NCBI RefSeq assembly: GCF_040939125.1
Contig: NZ_CP162495.1
Location: 2,108,001 to 2,172,000 of the forward strand
Length of the DNA stretch: 64,000 bases
Origin: Clostridium sp. BJN0013
Lineage (GTDB): Bacteria; Bacillota; Clostridia; Clostridiales; Clostridiaceae
Direction: 5' to 3'
How positions within the stretch are numbered: position 1 is the stretch's first letter; every line of letters starts with the position of its first letter. Shown here one piece after another: positions 54,497 to 63,797 of the stretch. The notes under the pieces are model-generated. The model was not told the origin of the DNA. It ran no database searches and saw only the letters and a list, made by a program, of their open reading frames with translations. Both the position numbers and the translations under genes were made by a program.

Positions 54497-57400
54497 TTAC
54501 CTTTTACTCAATGCAGCTCTGAGAGCGGGTATATGCTGAGATCCAAACCAGTACATATCCTGCTTTCCAAAAATTTTAATAGCTTCTCCAGTAATATAAT
54601 CTGATTTATCTGAAGATAAGAATAAAACTAAATCGGCAACTTTTTTAGGTGACATAGCATTTTTCTTAAATGCACCTGGAGCCATATTTGTATCTACCAT
54701 AGCCGGACAAATTGCATTTACCTGAATGTTATTAGCTTTGAACTCCTCTGCTAAAGATTTAGTTAATCCAATAATTCCATGCTTAGACGCTGAATAAGCA
54801 CTCATCAAAGGATATCCTATAAAAGATGAATCAGAACCTAAATTAATAATTTTTCCTGATTTTTGTTTCACAAAATGAGGTATAGTCAAATAACACAGGT
54901 TATATGTTCCAAACAAATTAACTTCTACAATTCTCTTCCATTCCTCCTCTTTAATATCCGTAAAAGGAGCCATTTTTGTTATTCCTGCGTTATTTACAAG
55001 AACATCTATTTTGCCAAATTCAGAAACAATTTTTTTCACAGCATCACAGATATCATTATAACTGCTGATATCCGCTGTTATAGCTATAACTTTACTGCCA
55101 ATTCTTTTAATCTCTGCTGCTGTTTCCTCCAATTCACCTGCTGTCCTTGATATAATAGCTACTTGAGCACCTTCTTTAGCCATTTCAATGGCAATAGTTT
55201 TTCCTATACCTCTTCCTCCACCGGTTACAATTACACTTTTGTTTGATAAAAAGCCCCCCTTTTTACTTCCATTTATCAATGATAGAGGCTTTAAAGTACT
55301 ATTATTTTCAGGATTTTTTCGATTATTGATGTAGGAGATCATCTCCATAAAAGCTCTCATGTATTCACTTCCAAGATGCTTTATGGTAGATTCACTGTAC
55401 ATATTCTTAGAATATTCTATTTCCAAATTCAACTCACCATTTACTATAGAATAGAAAAATTCAATTGATGAAATTCTCTTTTGATCAGGATGGGAATATC
55501 TTCTGTCAATATCATCCTTTGAAAATTCAAATATATCGTATTGAGGCATATCCCTGTTTCCCAGATAATTTGACCTTATAGATGCTAAATTTAAATCAGG
55601 ATATAAATATGAAGGCAAACTGTCTGAAATTAAATCATAACTTATACCGTTCATTGGAACTCCATTCATAGCATTTGTGATCTTGTGGACTGTTTCATTC
55701 CAATCTTCATTGTGTCCTATAGTAACTCCCAGTGGATAATTTATTGCAAAATTTCCTGCAGTCTGGAAAAATATATTATTCCCCAGATCCCTTCCATTCA
55801 TTCTATGGCTTACTACTATCCATGATTTGTTATAGAGCCTTTGCAGCATTTTATAAAGCGGTGCCAGTAAAATTGGATATACACTTGTTCCGAAGCATTT
55901 CTTTGCAGTAGTTAATAACTGCTGTGTTTTAGCCTTATCTAAAATAAACATTTCTGAACTGGCAGACTGCTCAGTATTACTGCCCAGATTAAAATCCTCA
56001 GGAATCTTAAAAGAATAAAATTCTGAAGGAAATTGTTTTTTCCAATAATCTACAAATTCCAGGCCTTTATTCTTCTTTTCTTCATTAACTCGCAAAATAA
56101 AATCCCTATATGATTTAGATTTTTCAAGTTTAATATCTTCAGTCAAAATAAGTTGTCTATATATTTTCCATATATCCTTAAACAACAGTTGATTTGTTAT
56201 AACATCAGAAATGAGGTGATGTCCAATTACAGAAATATCATAAAGAGAACCATTTACCCTTATAACAACCACTTTCCAGAGAGGCCATTTGTCTACTTTT
56301 AGATCTAGAATAATTTTATCAATTAAATTTTTCACCTCTCTGTCTCTCTCTTCATGCTCCATATGAGAACCATCATAAAAATCTGCTTTTACATTTTGTC
56401 CTAAAGGCAAAAATTTCTGCTGCCACTTTTCTCCTTTATTAACTAATACACTTCTTAAAACATCATGGTTATCAGTTAATATTGAAAGTGCTTTGTTAAA
56501 CAAATTATAATCTAAAGGCTGTTTATATAAAAACCTTGTATATCCAGTCCACTGATATGGATAATCAAAATAATTCATTAGCCAATTCTGTGCAGGTGAC
56601 AGTGGTATTTCACTGGTTAGTGCATCTTCAACCACATTACCCTTCAGTTTCCTTTGAGATAATTCATTCAAAACTTTTCTATCAAGCTTTCCATTAGGAG
56701 TCTTTGGCAAAACGGTCACCCATTCAAAGCGGTGGGGAATCATGTAATAAGGGAGCTTCTTTGATATACACTTTTTTAATTCACTATCATCTACTTTATT
56801 ACCTGAAACCCAGGCAAATAATTGCTTCTGCCCCTGAATATAGTCCACTGCAATTACAGCAGTTTCATTTACACAAGGATGGGTTCCAAGCACTGCTTCA
56901 ATTTCTCCCAGTTCAACTCTAAATCCCCTTATCTTCACCTGATTGTCTTTGCGTCCATGATACTCATAACTCCCATCTGGCCTTCTGGAGGTTAGATCTC
57001 CTGTTCGATACAAATAATCACCTGGAACATCTTTGAAAGGATTAGGCTTAAAGGCTTCCTCTGTTTTCTGCCTATTATTCATATAGCCACTTGAAAGCTG
57101 AACACCTCCAATCCAAAGTTCCCCCATTTCCCCATCTGGAAGTTCTTTCATATTTTCATCTAAATTTTTAATGAACACATTATCAATAGGTCTGCCTATT
57201 GGAATACTGTTTTCTCCATTAGTTCCAGGTCTTTTGTCAATTATGTGACAGGTAACATCAATGGATGCCTCAGTAGGTCCATAAAGATTTGCAAGCCCTA
57301 TTGATAAACCATGCTTATCTATCCATTTTTGTATTGTGGCCATTGGCAGTGCCTCACCACTAAAAATTAACCATCTTAAATCCTTAAAGTTATAATCATC

Positions 57401-60199
57401 ATCCTCTAAAGCATTTACAAATTCACCAAACAAGGATGGCACAAAATGCATTATATTTATCTTTGTATCTATCAGCCATTTTCCTAAACTCCATGGATTT
57501 TTTACAATTTCCTTACTAACAGGACATACTATACCTCCATACATTAAAGGCCAGAAAAGTTCCCAGACAGATATATCAAAACAACAAGATGTCTTCTGTG
57601 CCACCCGTTCTCCCGGCTTTAACTTAAAAGTATCCTGATGCCATTTTAACCTATTCATATAACCTCTATGCCCCAGCATGACCCCCTTAGGGTTTCCAGT
57701 TGAACCTGAAGTATAAAGAACTGTCATTAAATCATCAGGAGAATTTATAACTTCAAGCTCACCATCATGGGCAGCCATCCATTGTTCCTTTAAGATCTGC
57801 TTGTAGTTGTATATTGAATCCAAAGGAGTGCCATAGTCCAAATACATAAGGGCTTTTATGACAGAATCCTCCTTTATTAATTGTTCTAATGAAGTTTTTA
57901 ACCCATGCTCAGCAAGTAAAATTTCTATACCTGAGTTATTTAGTATATATTGAACTCTTTCTGTTGGATAACTAGGATCCACTGGAACATAAGCTGCACC
58001 TGCTTTCATAATACCTATCATTCCAAATAACATCATAGGACCTGGAAGTACCATTATTCCAACAAGAGAACCTCTTTTAACACCCTGACTTTTTAAATAA
58101 TTAGCAATCCTATTTGATATGTTGTCTAATTCCTTATAGGTTATATTCTCATCCTTATACATAATAGCTATTGCATCAGGCGTAGCCCTGCACTGTTTCA
58201 CAATTTGTCTATATGGAATTTGTTCTTCTTCCCCAGAGTAGTTCTCTGTTAAGCTTTGATTTTTTTCAACTAATGAAGCCATTTCACTTAGAGTCCTGCA
58301 TTCAAAAAGAGAGTTTTTATCAATTCCTTCATGAAGTTTACACAATCTTGTTATTATACGAATACGTTGTAAAGAATCGATCCCAAAATCTGCCTCCAGA
58401 TCCTTATGTATATCCTGTTCACAGATAGCTGTACAGCAAATTTCCTCGGCTATTTTCTGTAGTTCTCCAAGTAACATTTTATCTTCCGAAACCTCTAGTC
58501 TTAGTACTTTATCCTGGTTTTCCATTTTATAATTTGCAAGAAAATGGAGATTATCTATAAATTTTTTAATTAACAAATTAATATTATCTTCATGAAAATG
58601 CAAACTATCATAATTGGATGAGATAAATATTTGATTTTGGAATAATTCAATAACATTATCTATAGCTCCTGCATTAGTTGATGTATATGCTTCATAATCA
58701 ACTATTTTTAAGTTGCCATATCTTTCTTTTATGTGAGTATCTCCAACAAAAGAAAGATATAAGTTTGATTTTAAGCTGGAACGCACAAAAGCCGCTGTCG
58801 TTTTAGCCATCTTTCCATCTTCAAGCATATCCTCATCTTTTGCCATTTTAGCAGCAATGTAGGTTTGAGCCCTGTCTATTCCTGCAGATATTTTATCTTT
58901 TATTTCTTTATCCACCCTCATTACTAATGTCACCCAATCCTCATCAGCCTCTTTTGAATTAAAGCTTAGTGACATATTCTGAGCAAAGCACCCTATAAGT
59001 CCTGTTGCATCAATACTAGGATATACCTTCCCCCCAGTAGGTAAATTTAGTATAATTTGATCACTGTCCTCATCCAGCTGTGTTACAGATTTTAAATAAG
59101 CACTAACTATAATAGTAAACAAAGATACTCTCCATGCTCTTGATTTGTCCATAAGAAGCCTGGTAATATTTTCACTTATCCAGTATTTCTTAGTCTTAAC
59201 CTGGGCAAATTCATTATCAGCATTACCCCTGCCAAAAGGATTAAAACTATACTTTGCCTTCCCGCAAACTCGAGAATAACTATCTAAATTTTTGTTTTCT
59301 TCAGGATCATTCCAATTATTCATCTCTGAAACTACTTCATTATAATCGCCGAGGGATACACTTTCCCATAATTTTACGCTGACACCCTGTATTTTTGCTG
59401 CATATATCTCAAGTATCTCTCTGAGGATTTGCTGATTTCCCAATCCATCTGAAACCAGATGATTATTTGCCAATATTAGTTCATATTCAGTGTCATTTAT
59501 CTGAATCACCATAAATCTATGAAGCGGGTATACAAAAATATCAAAGGAATTGTTTAGAATTTCTTCAATAATCTGATTAATTCTCTGGCTTTTAGCTTGC
59601 ACAGGCATGTGTCTTATATCCTGTACCTCTATTTCAGGTAAGGTAGGATTACTAAATACTTTAAGACTATAGTCTTTAAAACTTTTTGCTCCCTCACAAA
59701 CATCAAATTCCCCTCGCAAACTAGGATGCCTCTTTACTAATTCAATCCAACTTTCCTGCAGCTGATTTAAATAAAGTGACCCCTCAATTTTTACACCTGA
59801 ACAAATAGTTAATGTCCCCACCGACCAATAGGATACTAAAAATGGATATTGAGCATTCAAAATTACTAAATCATCTTTTTCACTTTGACTTAACTCCTCC
59901 ACATTGTAAAACTCCTCAAATATAAGGACAATTTCACCTATTGTTTGCAATGACATGAGCCGTGCTATAGGATACATAGATGTAAACTCATCTAGTCGTT
60001 CAGCAGGTACAAGCTTCATTAGCTGGTTCATCAATGTTACCATTTTAATTGAATCAATTCCCAAATCACCTTCAAGAAACATTTCACAATCAAGATCTTC
60101 AATTTTATGCCCAGTTACATTTGATATAAGTTCATATACTTGCACTTTCATATCTGCTGCATTTATTTGATTAACACACACTTTAAATTCCCCTTCCAT
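54497..60199 (-). CDS. NRPS with unusual order ACP-C-PCP-A-C-SDR
   Basis: 1900 aa. ACP ~17-97 (GIDSIKM, Ser ~52) probably completes PKS module 2. C1 ~110-560 keeps the catalytic His (NHLVSDG). PCP ~570-640 (GIDSLQR) precedes, not follows, the A domain ~655-1180 (LYTSGSTGNPKG, CFDISVWE, NLYGPTEAS, YRTGDL, PNGKLDRK). Pocket residues by eye are D-I-W-H-I-S-L-I, near the serine code. C2 ~1200-1640 reads HHLISDV, with Val for Gly. An NAD(P)-type SDR ~1655-1895 (TGGGRGIG, NNAG, YSASK) ends the protein; it is FabG-like, not a thioester reductase. No TE. A GTG at 60181 with AAGGGG upstream is an alternative start. Confidence 0.92.
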   Translation of the reverse strand: MEGEFKVCVNQINAADMKVQVYELISNVTGHKIEDLDCEMFLEGDLGIDSIKMVTLMNQLMKLVPAERLDEFTSMYPIARLMSLQTIGEIVLIFEEFYNVEELSQSEKDDLVILNAQYPFLVSYWSVGTLTICSGVKIEGSLYLNQLQESWIELVKRHPSLRGEFDVCEGAKSFKDYSLKVFSNPTLPEIEVQDIRHMPVQAKSQRINQIIEEILNNSFDIFVYPLHRFMVIQINDTEYELILANNHLVSDGLGNQQILREILEIYAAKIQGVSVKLWESVSLGDYNEVVSEMNNWNDPEENKNLDSYSRVCGKAKYSFNPFGRGNADNEFAQVKTKKYWISENITRLLMDKSRAWRVSLFTIIVSAYLKSVTQLDEDSDQIILNLPTGGKVYPSIDATGLIGCFAQNMSLSFNSKEADEDWVTLVMRVDKEIKDKISAGIDRAQTYIAAKMAKDEDMLEDGKMAKTTAAFVRSSLKSNLYLSFVGDTHIKERYGNLKIVDYEAYTSTNAGAIDNVIELFQNQIFISSNYDSLHFHEDNINLLIKKFIDNLHFLANYKMENQDKVLRLEVSEDKMLLGELQKIAEEICCTAICEQDIHKDLEADFGIDSLQRIRIITRLCKLHEGIDKNSLFECRTLSEMASLVEKNQSLTENYSGEEEQIPYRQIVKQCRATPDAIAIMYKDENITYKELDNISNRIANYLKSQGVKRGSLVGIMVLPGPMMLFGMIGIMKAGAAYVPVDPSYPTERVQYILNNSGIEILLAEHGLKTSLEQLIKEDSVIKALMYLDYGTPLDSIYNYKQILKEQWMAAHDGELEVINSPDDLMTVLYTSGSTGNPKGVMLGHRGYMNRLKWHQDTFKLKPGERVAQKTSCCFDISVWELFWPLMYGGIVCPVSKEIVKNPWSLGKWLIDTKINIMHFVPSLFGEFVNALEDDDYNFKDLRWLIFSGEALPMATIQKWIDKHGLSIGLANLYGPTEASIDVTCHIIDKRPGTNGENSIPIGRPIDNVFIKNLDENMKELPDGEMGELWIGGVQLSSGYMNNRQKTEEAFKPNPFKDVPGDYLYRTGDLTSRRPDGSYEYHGRKDNQVKIRGFRVELGEIEAVLGTHPCVNETAVIAVDYIQGQKQLFAWVSGNKVDDSELKKCISKKLPYYMIPHRFEWVTVLPKTPNGKLDRKVLNELSQRKLKGNVVEDALTSEIPLSPAQNWLMNYFDYPYQWTGYTRFLYKQPLDYNLFNKALSILTDNHDVLRSVLVNKGEKWQQKFLPLGQNVKADFYDGSHMEHEERDREVKNLIDKIILDLKVDKWPLWKVVVIRVNGSLYDISVIGHHLISDVITNQLLFKDIWKIYRQLILTEDIKLEKSKSYRDFILRVNEEKKNKGLEFVDYWKKQFPSEFYSFKIPEDFNLGSNTEQSASSEMFILDKAKTQQLLTTAKKCFGTSVYPILLAPLYKMLQRLYNKSWIVVSHRMNGRDLGNNIFFQTAGNFAINYPLGVTIGHNEDWNETVHKITNAMNGVPMNGISYDLISDSLPSYLYPDLNLASIRSNYLGNRDMPQYDIFEFSKDDIDRRYSHPDQKRISSIEFFYSIVNGELNLEIEYSKNMYSESTIKHLGSEYMRAFMEMISYINNRKNPENNSTLKPLSLINGSKKGGFLSNKSVIVTGGGRGIGKTIAIEMAKEGAQVAIISRTAGELEETAAEIKRIGSKVIAITADISSYNDICDAVKKIVSEFGKIDVLVNNAGITKMAPFTDIKEEEWKRIVEVNLFGTYNLCYLTIPHFVKQKSGKIINLGSDSSFIGYPLMSAYSASKHGIIGLTKSLAEEFKANNIQVNAICPAMVDTNMAPGAFKKNAMSPKKVADLVLFLSSDKSDYITGEAIKIFGKQDMYWFGSQHIPALRAALSKR

Positions 60200-60431
60200 A
60201 TGTTATTAAAGTATCTGACTTATGGACAATTATCCTGGTAAAATATACTTTCATTTCACAATTAAATTTTTTAGTTTTTTCAAGCCACATAGATAAAATT
60301 TTACATAGCATTTTTTCTAATTTTGGTGTAATATATTATTGGTTATTTGTCATAGTCAGCTCTTTATATAAGTCATTCATGAATCAACCTATATTTTAGA
60401 GTTTGGCTATGCATTTTTATAAATGAGTATT
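60200..60431 (-). other. gap between thioesterase and NRPS genes
   Basis: 232 AT-rich bases. I see no strong hairpin and no consensus promoter; a leader with TTGAAA-like and TATATT-like strings is present but unconvincing. Read-through from the PPTase promoter or a weak local promoter are both possible. Confidence 0.35.
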
Positions 60432-61139
60432 TTACAGACTTGCTATAACATGATTTATAGTTTCAACCACATTTTTCATATTATCATTTATGAAGAAATG
60501 TCCTCCCTGAAAGGCATATTTTTTACATTGTTTTCTTGTATAACCTGACCATTCATCTATTTTTTGGACATCCACCAATTTATCACGCATACCATAAAAA
60601 ATAGTTATGGGACAATCAAATGGGTTTTCTCTATCATTATATTGATATGTTTCAAGAATCCTAAAATCAGCCCTGAGTATTGGAACAAAATAGCTGGCTA
60701 ATACCCTATCTTCAAAAACTTCAGCAGGAGTAGCACCATATTCTAGGATAATATTTTTGAACTTATCTTCAGGTAGCCTATAACAAAGTTCTCTCTTACT
60801 TTTAACATGTGGAGCATTAGAACCTGAAAATATTATATTAAGAGGATTATTTAGACCGGATTGTTTAATTTTGCAGCTTAGTTCATAGGCAATTATACTC
60901 CCCATACTATGTCCAAATATTACATATGAAGAGTCATTTAAAAAATCTTTTATTGATAAAAAAACATCATTAACTGAGTCTTCAAGGGTTGTATATAAGG
61001 GTACGTTTTTTCTTCTTCCCCTTCCAGCCAGTTCAACTCTGTATATTTCAATAGATGTGTTAAGATATTTTGTCCATTTACTGTAAATCATCGATGATCC
61101 GCCAGCATAAGGCAAGCAGATTAATCTAATTTTATCCAT
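60432..61139 (-). CDS. type II thioesterase
   Basis: 235 aa alpha/beta hydrolase of the GrsT/RifR type: RLICLPYAGGSSMIYSKW at the start, nucleophile in IFGHSMGSIIAYEL, Asp in FYGMRDKLVD, His in FQGGHFFINDN. Such enzymes clear misprimed or stalled acyl groups from carrier proteins. It begins right where the PPTase gene ends (1-base gap), so the two are co-translated. The megasynthases lack any TE domain, so it might also help release; editing is the default role. Confidence 0.9.
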   Translation of the reverse strand: MDKIRLICLPYAGGSSMIYSKWTKYLNTSIEIYRVELAGRGRRKNVPLYTTLEDSVNDVFLSIKDFLNDSSYVIFGHSMGSIIAYELSCKIKQSGLNNPLNIIFSGSNAPHVKSKRELCYRLPEDKFKNIILEYGATPAEVFEDRVLASYFVPILRADFRILETYQYNDRENPFDCPITIFYGMRDKLVDVQKIDEWSGYTRKQCKKYAFQGGHFFINDNMKNVVETINHVIASL

Positions 61140-61140
61140 T

Positions 61141-61842
61141 TTACCACCTCACAAGGGCCTTAAACATTTTATACAATTCCAAGTCACTCCATAGTATAAT
61201 GTTATTTGAAAAATTGTTAGTTCTGGCACATACTGAAAGTTTGTAATTTTTATCTATATCATATTGCTTGAAATAATAATCCTCAAAACTACCTTCCCTT
61301 TCAACCCGTACATCATCATTACAAAGTTTTATATTAAATGAATTAAGTGCTATATACAGACCTTTTCCAACAGCTTTAATATAACTTTCTTTTAAAGTCC
61401 AAAATTCATAAAATAGAGACAATCTAGAACCTTCATCTGACATTAGAATACTGCCATATTCACTTTCAGAGAAAAAATGCTCAGCAATACTAAAATCAAT
61501 AGGTTTAATTTGTTCAATATCAATACCCACTGGTAAATTATGTACTGCACACACTATCCAGTGTCCTGAATGAGAAACATTAAAATGAATACTTTTAGGA
61601 TAACTTAACAATGGTTTTCCATAATAATTTTTTGTAATACTTAAATCTTTATTTCTCACATGAAAGTTTTTACATAGAATAAATCTTACTAATATTTCAG
61701 ACATCACACCTCTTTTCAAATCTTCCAATTTATAAAATTTCTTTACTCTGTAGAGTTTCTCTTCAGAAATAAACGACATTAACTCATTTAATTCACAGCA
61801 ATTCATATTGTCACTTATATTAATGGCATAGATATTGACCAT
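61141..61842 (-). CDS. Sfp-type 4'-phosphopantetheinyl transferase
   Basis: 233 aa from the ATG at 61842 behind GGAGGAG; an in-frame start at 61863 overlaps that site. It shows the Sfp landmarks: KNYYGKPLL, HFNVSHSGHWIVCAV, the Mg-binding VGIDIEQI and the FYEFWTLKESYIKAVGKGL helix. It converts the apo carrier domains of the PKS and NRPS (four in total) to holo form. First gene after the sigma-A promoter at 61984-62013. Confidence 0.93.
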   Translation of the reverse strand: MVNIYAINISDNMNCCELNELMSFISEEKLYRVKKFYKLEDLKRGVMSEILVRFILCKNFHVRNKDLSITKNYYGKPLLSYPKSIHFNVSHSGHWIVCAVHNLPVGIDIEQIKPIDFSIAEHFFSESEYGSILMSDEGSRLSLFYEFWTLKESYIKAVGKGLYIALNSFNIKLCNDDVRVEREGSFEDYYFKQYDIDKNYKLSVCARTNNFSNNIILWSDLELYKMFKALVRW

Positions 61843-61889
61843 ATGGAACTCCTCCAGATACAAAACTTTCTAAAACTTACTTGAAGGCC

Positions 61890-61975
61890 GTAATTAGCTA
61901 GCCCCTCATCTTCTTTAAAGTAGGGATAAGCATGTTACCCCCTTGATAACTTCTTCTAAGATTCAGAGAAATACA
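61890..61975. repeat. dispersed structured repeat family B, copy 4 (partial)
   Basis: AGCTAGCCCCTCATCTTC, TTTAAAGTAGGGATAAGC, ACCCCCTTGATAACTTCTTC, AAGATTCAG. The head and middle match copies 1 and 3; the terminal hairpin is missing. It lies in the leader of the PPTase transcript. Confidence 0.55.
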
Positions 61976-61983
61976 ACACATAT

Positions 61984-62013
61984 ATTATATATTTTTGGAA
62001 ATATATAAGTCAA
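61984..62013 (-). promoter_or_regulatory. sigma-A promoter of the PPTase-thioesterase operon
   Basis: On the minus strand: TTGACT (62013-62008), an 18-base spacer, TATAAT (61989-61984). It leaves a leader of about 140 bases that contains repeat B copy 4. Confidence 0.65.
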
Positions 62014-62029
62014 TAATTCAACGTGTAAA

Positions 62030-62087
62030 ATGACAAATATTAACACAGAATTAACGTATAATTAACTAATATGACTAATATTTACAC
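62030..62087 (-). promoter_or_regulatory. two direct 17-bp repeats upstream of the PPTase promoter
   Basis: Minus-strand GTGTTAATATTTGTCAT (62046-62030) and GTGTAAATATTAGTCAT (62087-62071) differ at two positions. Their starts are 41 bases apart, about four helical turns, and the nearer one begins 16 bases upstream of the -35 box. This is the layout of tandem activator sites. Confidence 0.5.
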
Positions 62088-62160
62088 AAAATTACATCAA
62101 ATTAAATTTACATTTCAATATACGACATAAAATTTAGTTCTAGTTAATTATTATATTAAA

Positions 62161-63792
62161 CTATAAAGACACATTAAAAGCTCTTTTCCATAAAACTGTG
62201 ACTAATATAATTAATATGATTAAATATACACATATACCGTAATTTATAAAGGTACAGAAATAATGTATTCCCGCTAATACTCCTAATAATATCATAAGAG
62301 GAATAAAAATTAGTTTTTCCCCTTGTCCTGAAGTCTGAAATTTTTCTGAGAAAGGTAGTGATTTTTTCATAGATTTAAAACATATAACTGTAAACAGCAA
62401 AATATTAAAAAACAGTACAAATATATCCGGAATTATTCTAATACCAAATATAAATATAAACAGTATAGATTCCAGAATATATACCGGAAGCATAAGCTTT
62501 ACAATAAAGGCCTTTAAAGTTCCTTTAAATATAGAGGCTGTGTTTTCAATTGGCATAGCTTTATAAATCCATGCACCTCTATAGTTTATGGAATATCTCA
62601 TCATCATGACTATGGAAGGAATTATTAATGTGCAAAAATATATATTCAAATACATCTTGCTGGAAGCTATACTGGATAAGCTTTCATATCCTATATTATT
62701 GAATATAAATATAAATGGAAAAATCAATGAAAATCCTAGTGATGGATACACTTTAAGCTTAAATTCCCTTTCGTTTTTCATCATATAGGAGGCAAATTTA
62801 AAAAATATTCTTTCCTCTCTATTTGAACATATTATACTGGATAAAGCTATAGACAGCTTACCTTTAACCTTTTTTCCCCGGACACTATTATTGTTTAACT
62901 TCTGCAGATTTTTCTCAAAGGTTGGTATAAGCTTTACATATATAATTATGGAAACTATGGGCACAATTAATGCTAATACAGAAAATATCACAGTAAAATA
63001 ACTGTAATTGTGCTTCAATATCAATTCAAAAGGAGCACTAAACCATACTGGTGGTAAAAAATACTGCCACCATCTGGGAGTTAATATTGCTTTTAAATCT
63101 ACAATATTGAATAATCTCCCTATAAATTGATATCCTAAAGTTATAGTTATAGATAATATTATTTGAACATAATTTATTATATCCTTTAATTTTTCGCCAT
63201 CAAAAAACTTTAATATGACCAGATACAATAAAGCAGTTATTATTACTATAAATAGATTAGATAAAATTATTTCAAGAAAAAATATTAGAAAAAATAAAAA
63301 TCCTTGTTTTATCAAAGCTACCACCAAAGCTACCCCAGAAATTGAAATAGTTATTAAAAACATATATATGCATACATGAATTATTTTTGCAGTGTTTAAA
63401 GTTTTATTATCTACTGGTTTTGAATATATAATATTTTTATCCCTTATGTCTAAAAGCACAGAAGAAAAATCAGAAATTAAGGAAGTCATAAGCATAAACA
63501 TAAGAATTCCAAATACAAAACTCATTTGAAACATAAAATTTCTATCAATAACAACAAAGGGAACCATAATTATTCCTATAATTACATAAAATAATAGAGA
63601 CTTTTTAAGATTATTTCCGTTATTATTTTCACTTTTCTTTTTAGTGGAATTTTTTAATATTGTAGGTACCCGTCTTCCATCCATGAGAAGTTTCATCTGT
63701 AGTATCTTTCTCATTATAGTGTAATCTACGCCATATTTTTCAAATACACTCTGAAACTTATCCAAAAACTTTAATACTCTGAAATCTTTCAT
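62161..63792 (-). CDS. ABC exporter permease
   Basis: 543 aa with about twelve membrane helices, a lysine/asparagine loop near residue 50, and paired transmembrane blocks either side of a hydrophilic centre (NNSVRGKKVKGKLSIALSSIICSNREERIFFKFASYMMKNEREFKLKVYP). It begins 5 bases after the ATPase gene ends, so the two form one exporter. It is upstream of the biosynthetic operon and ends about 150 bases before the PPTase promoter; it may export or give immunity to the product, or be unrelated. Confidence 0.8.
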   Translation of the reverse strand: MKDFRVLKFLDKFQSVFEKYGVDYTIMRKILQMKLLMDGRRVPTILKNSTKKKSENNNGNNLKKSLLFYVIIGIIMVPFVVIDRNFMFQMSFVFGILMFMLMTSLISDFSSVLLDIRDKNIIYSKPVDNKTLNTAKIIHVCIYMFLITISISGVALVVALIKQGFLFFLIFFLEIILSNLFIVIITALLYLVILKFFDGEKLKDIINYVQIILSITITLGYQFIGRLFNIVDLKAILTPRWWQYFLPPVWFSAPFELILKHNYSYFTVIFSVLALIVPIVSIIIYVKLIPTFEKNLQKLNNNSVRGKKVKGKLSIALSSIICSNREERIFFKFASYMMKNEREFKLKVYPSLGFSLIFPFIFIFNNIGYESLSSIASSKMYLNIYFCTLIIPSIVMMMRYSINYRGAWIYKAMPIENTASIFKGTLKAFIVKLMLPVYILESILFIFIFGIRIIPDIFVLFFNILLFTVICFKSMKKSLPFSEKFQTSGQGEKLIFIPLMILLGVLAGIHYFCTFINYGICVYLIILIILVTVLWKRAFNVSL

Positions 63793-63797
63793 AACTG

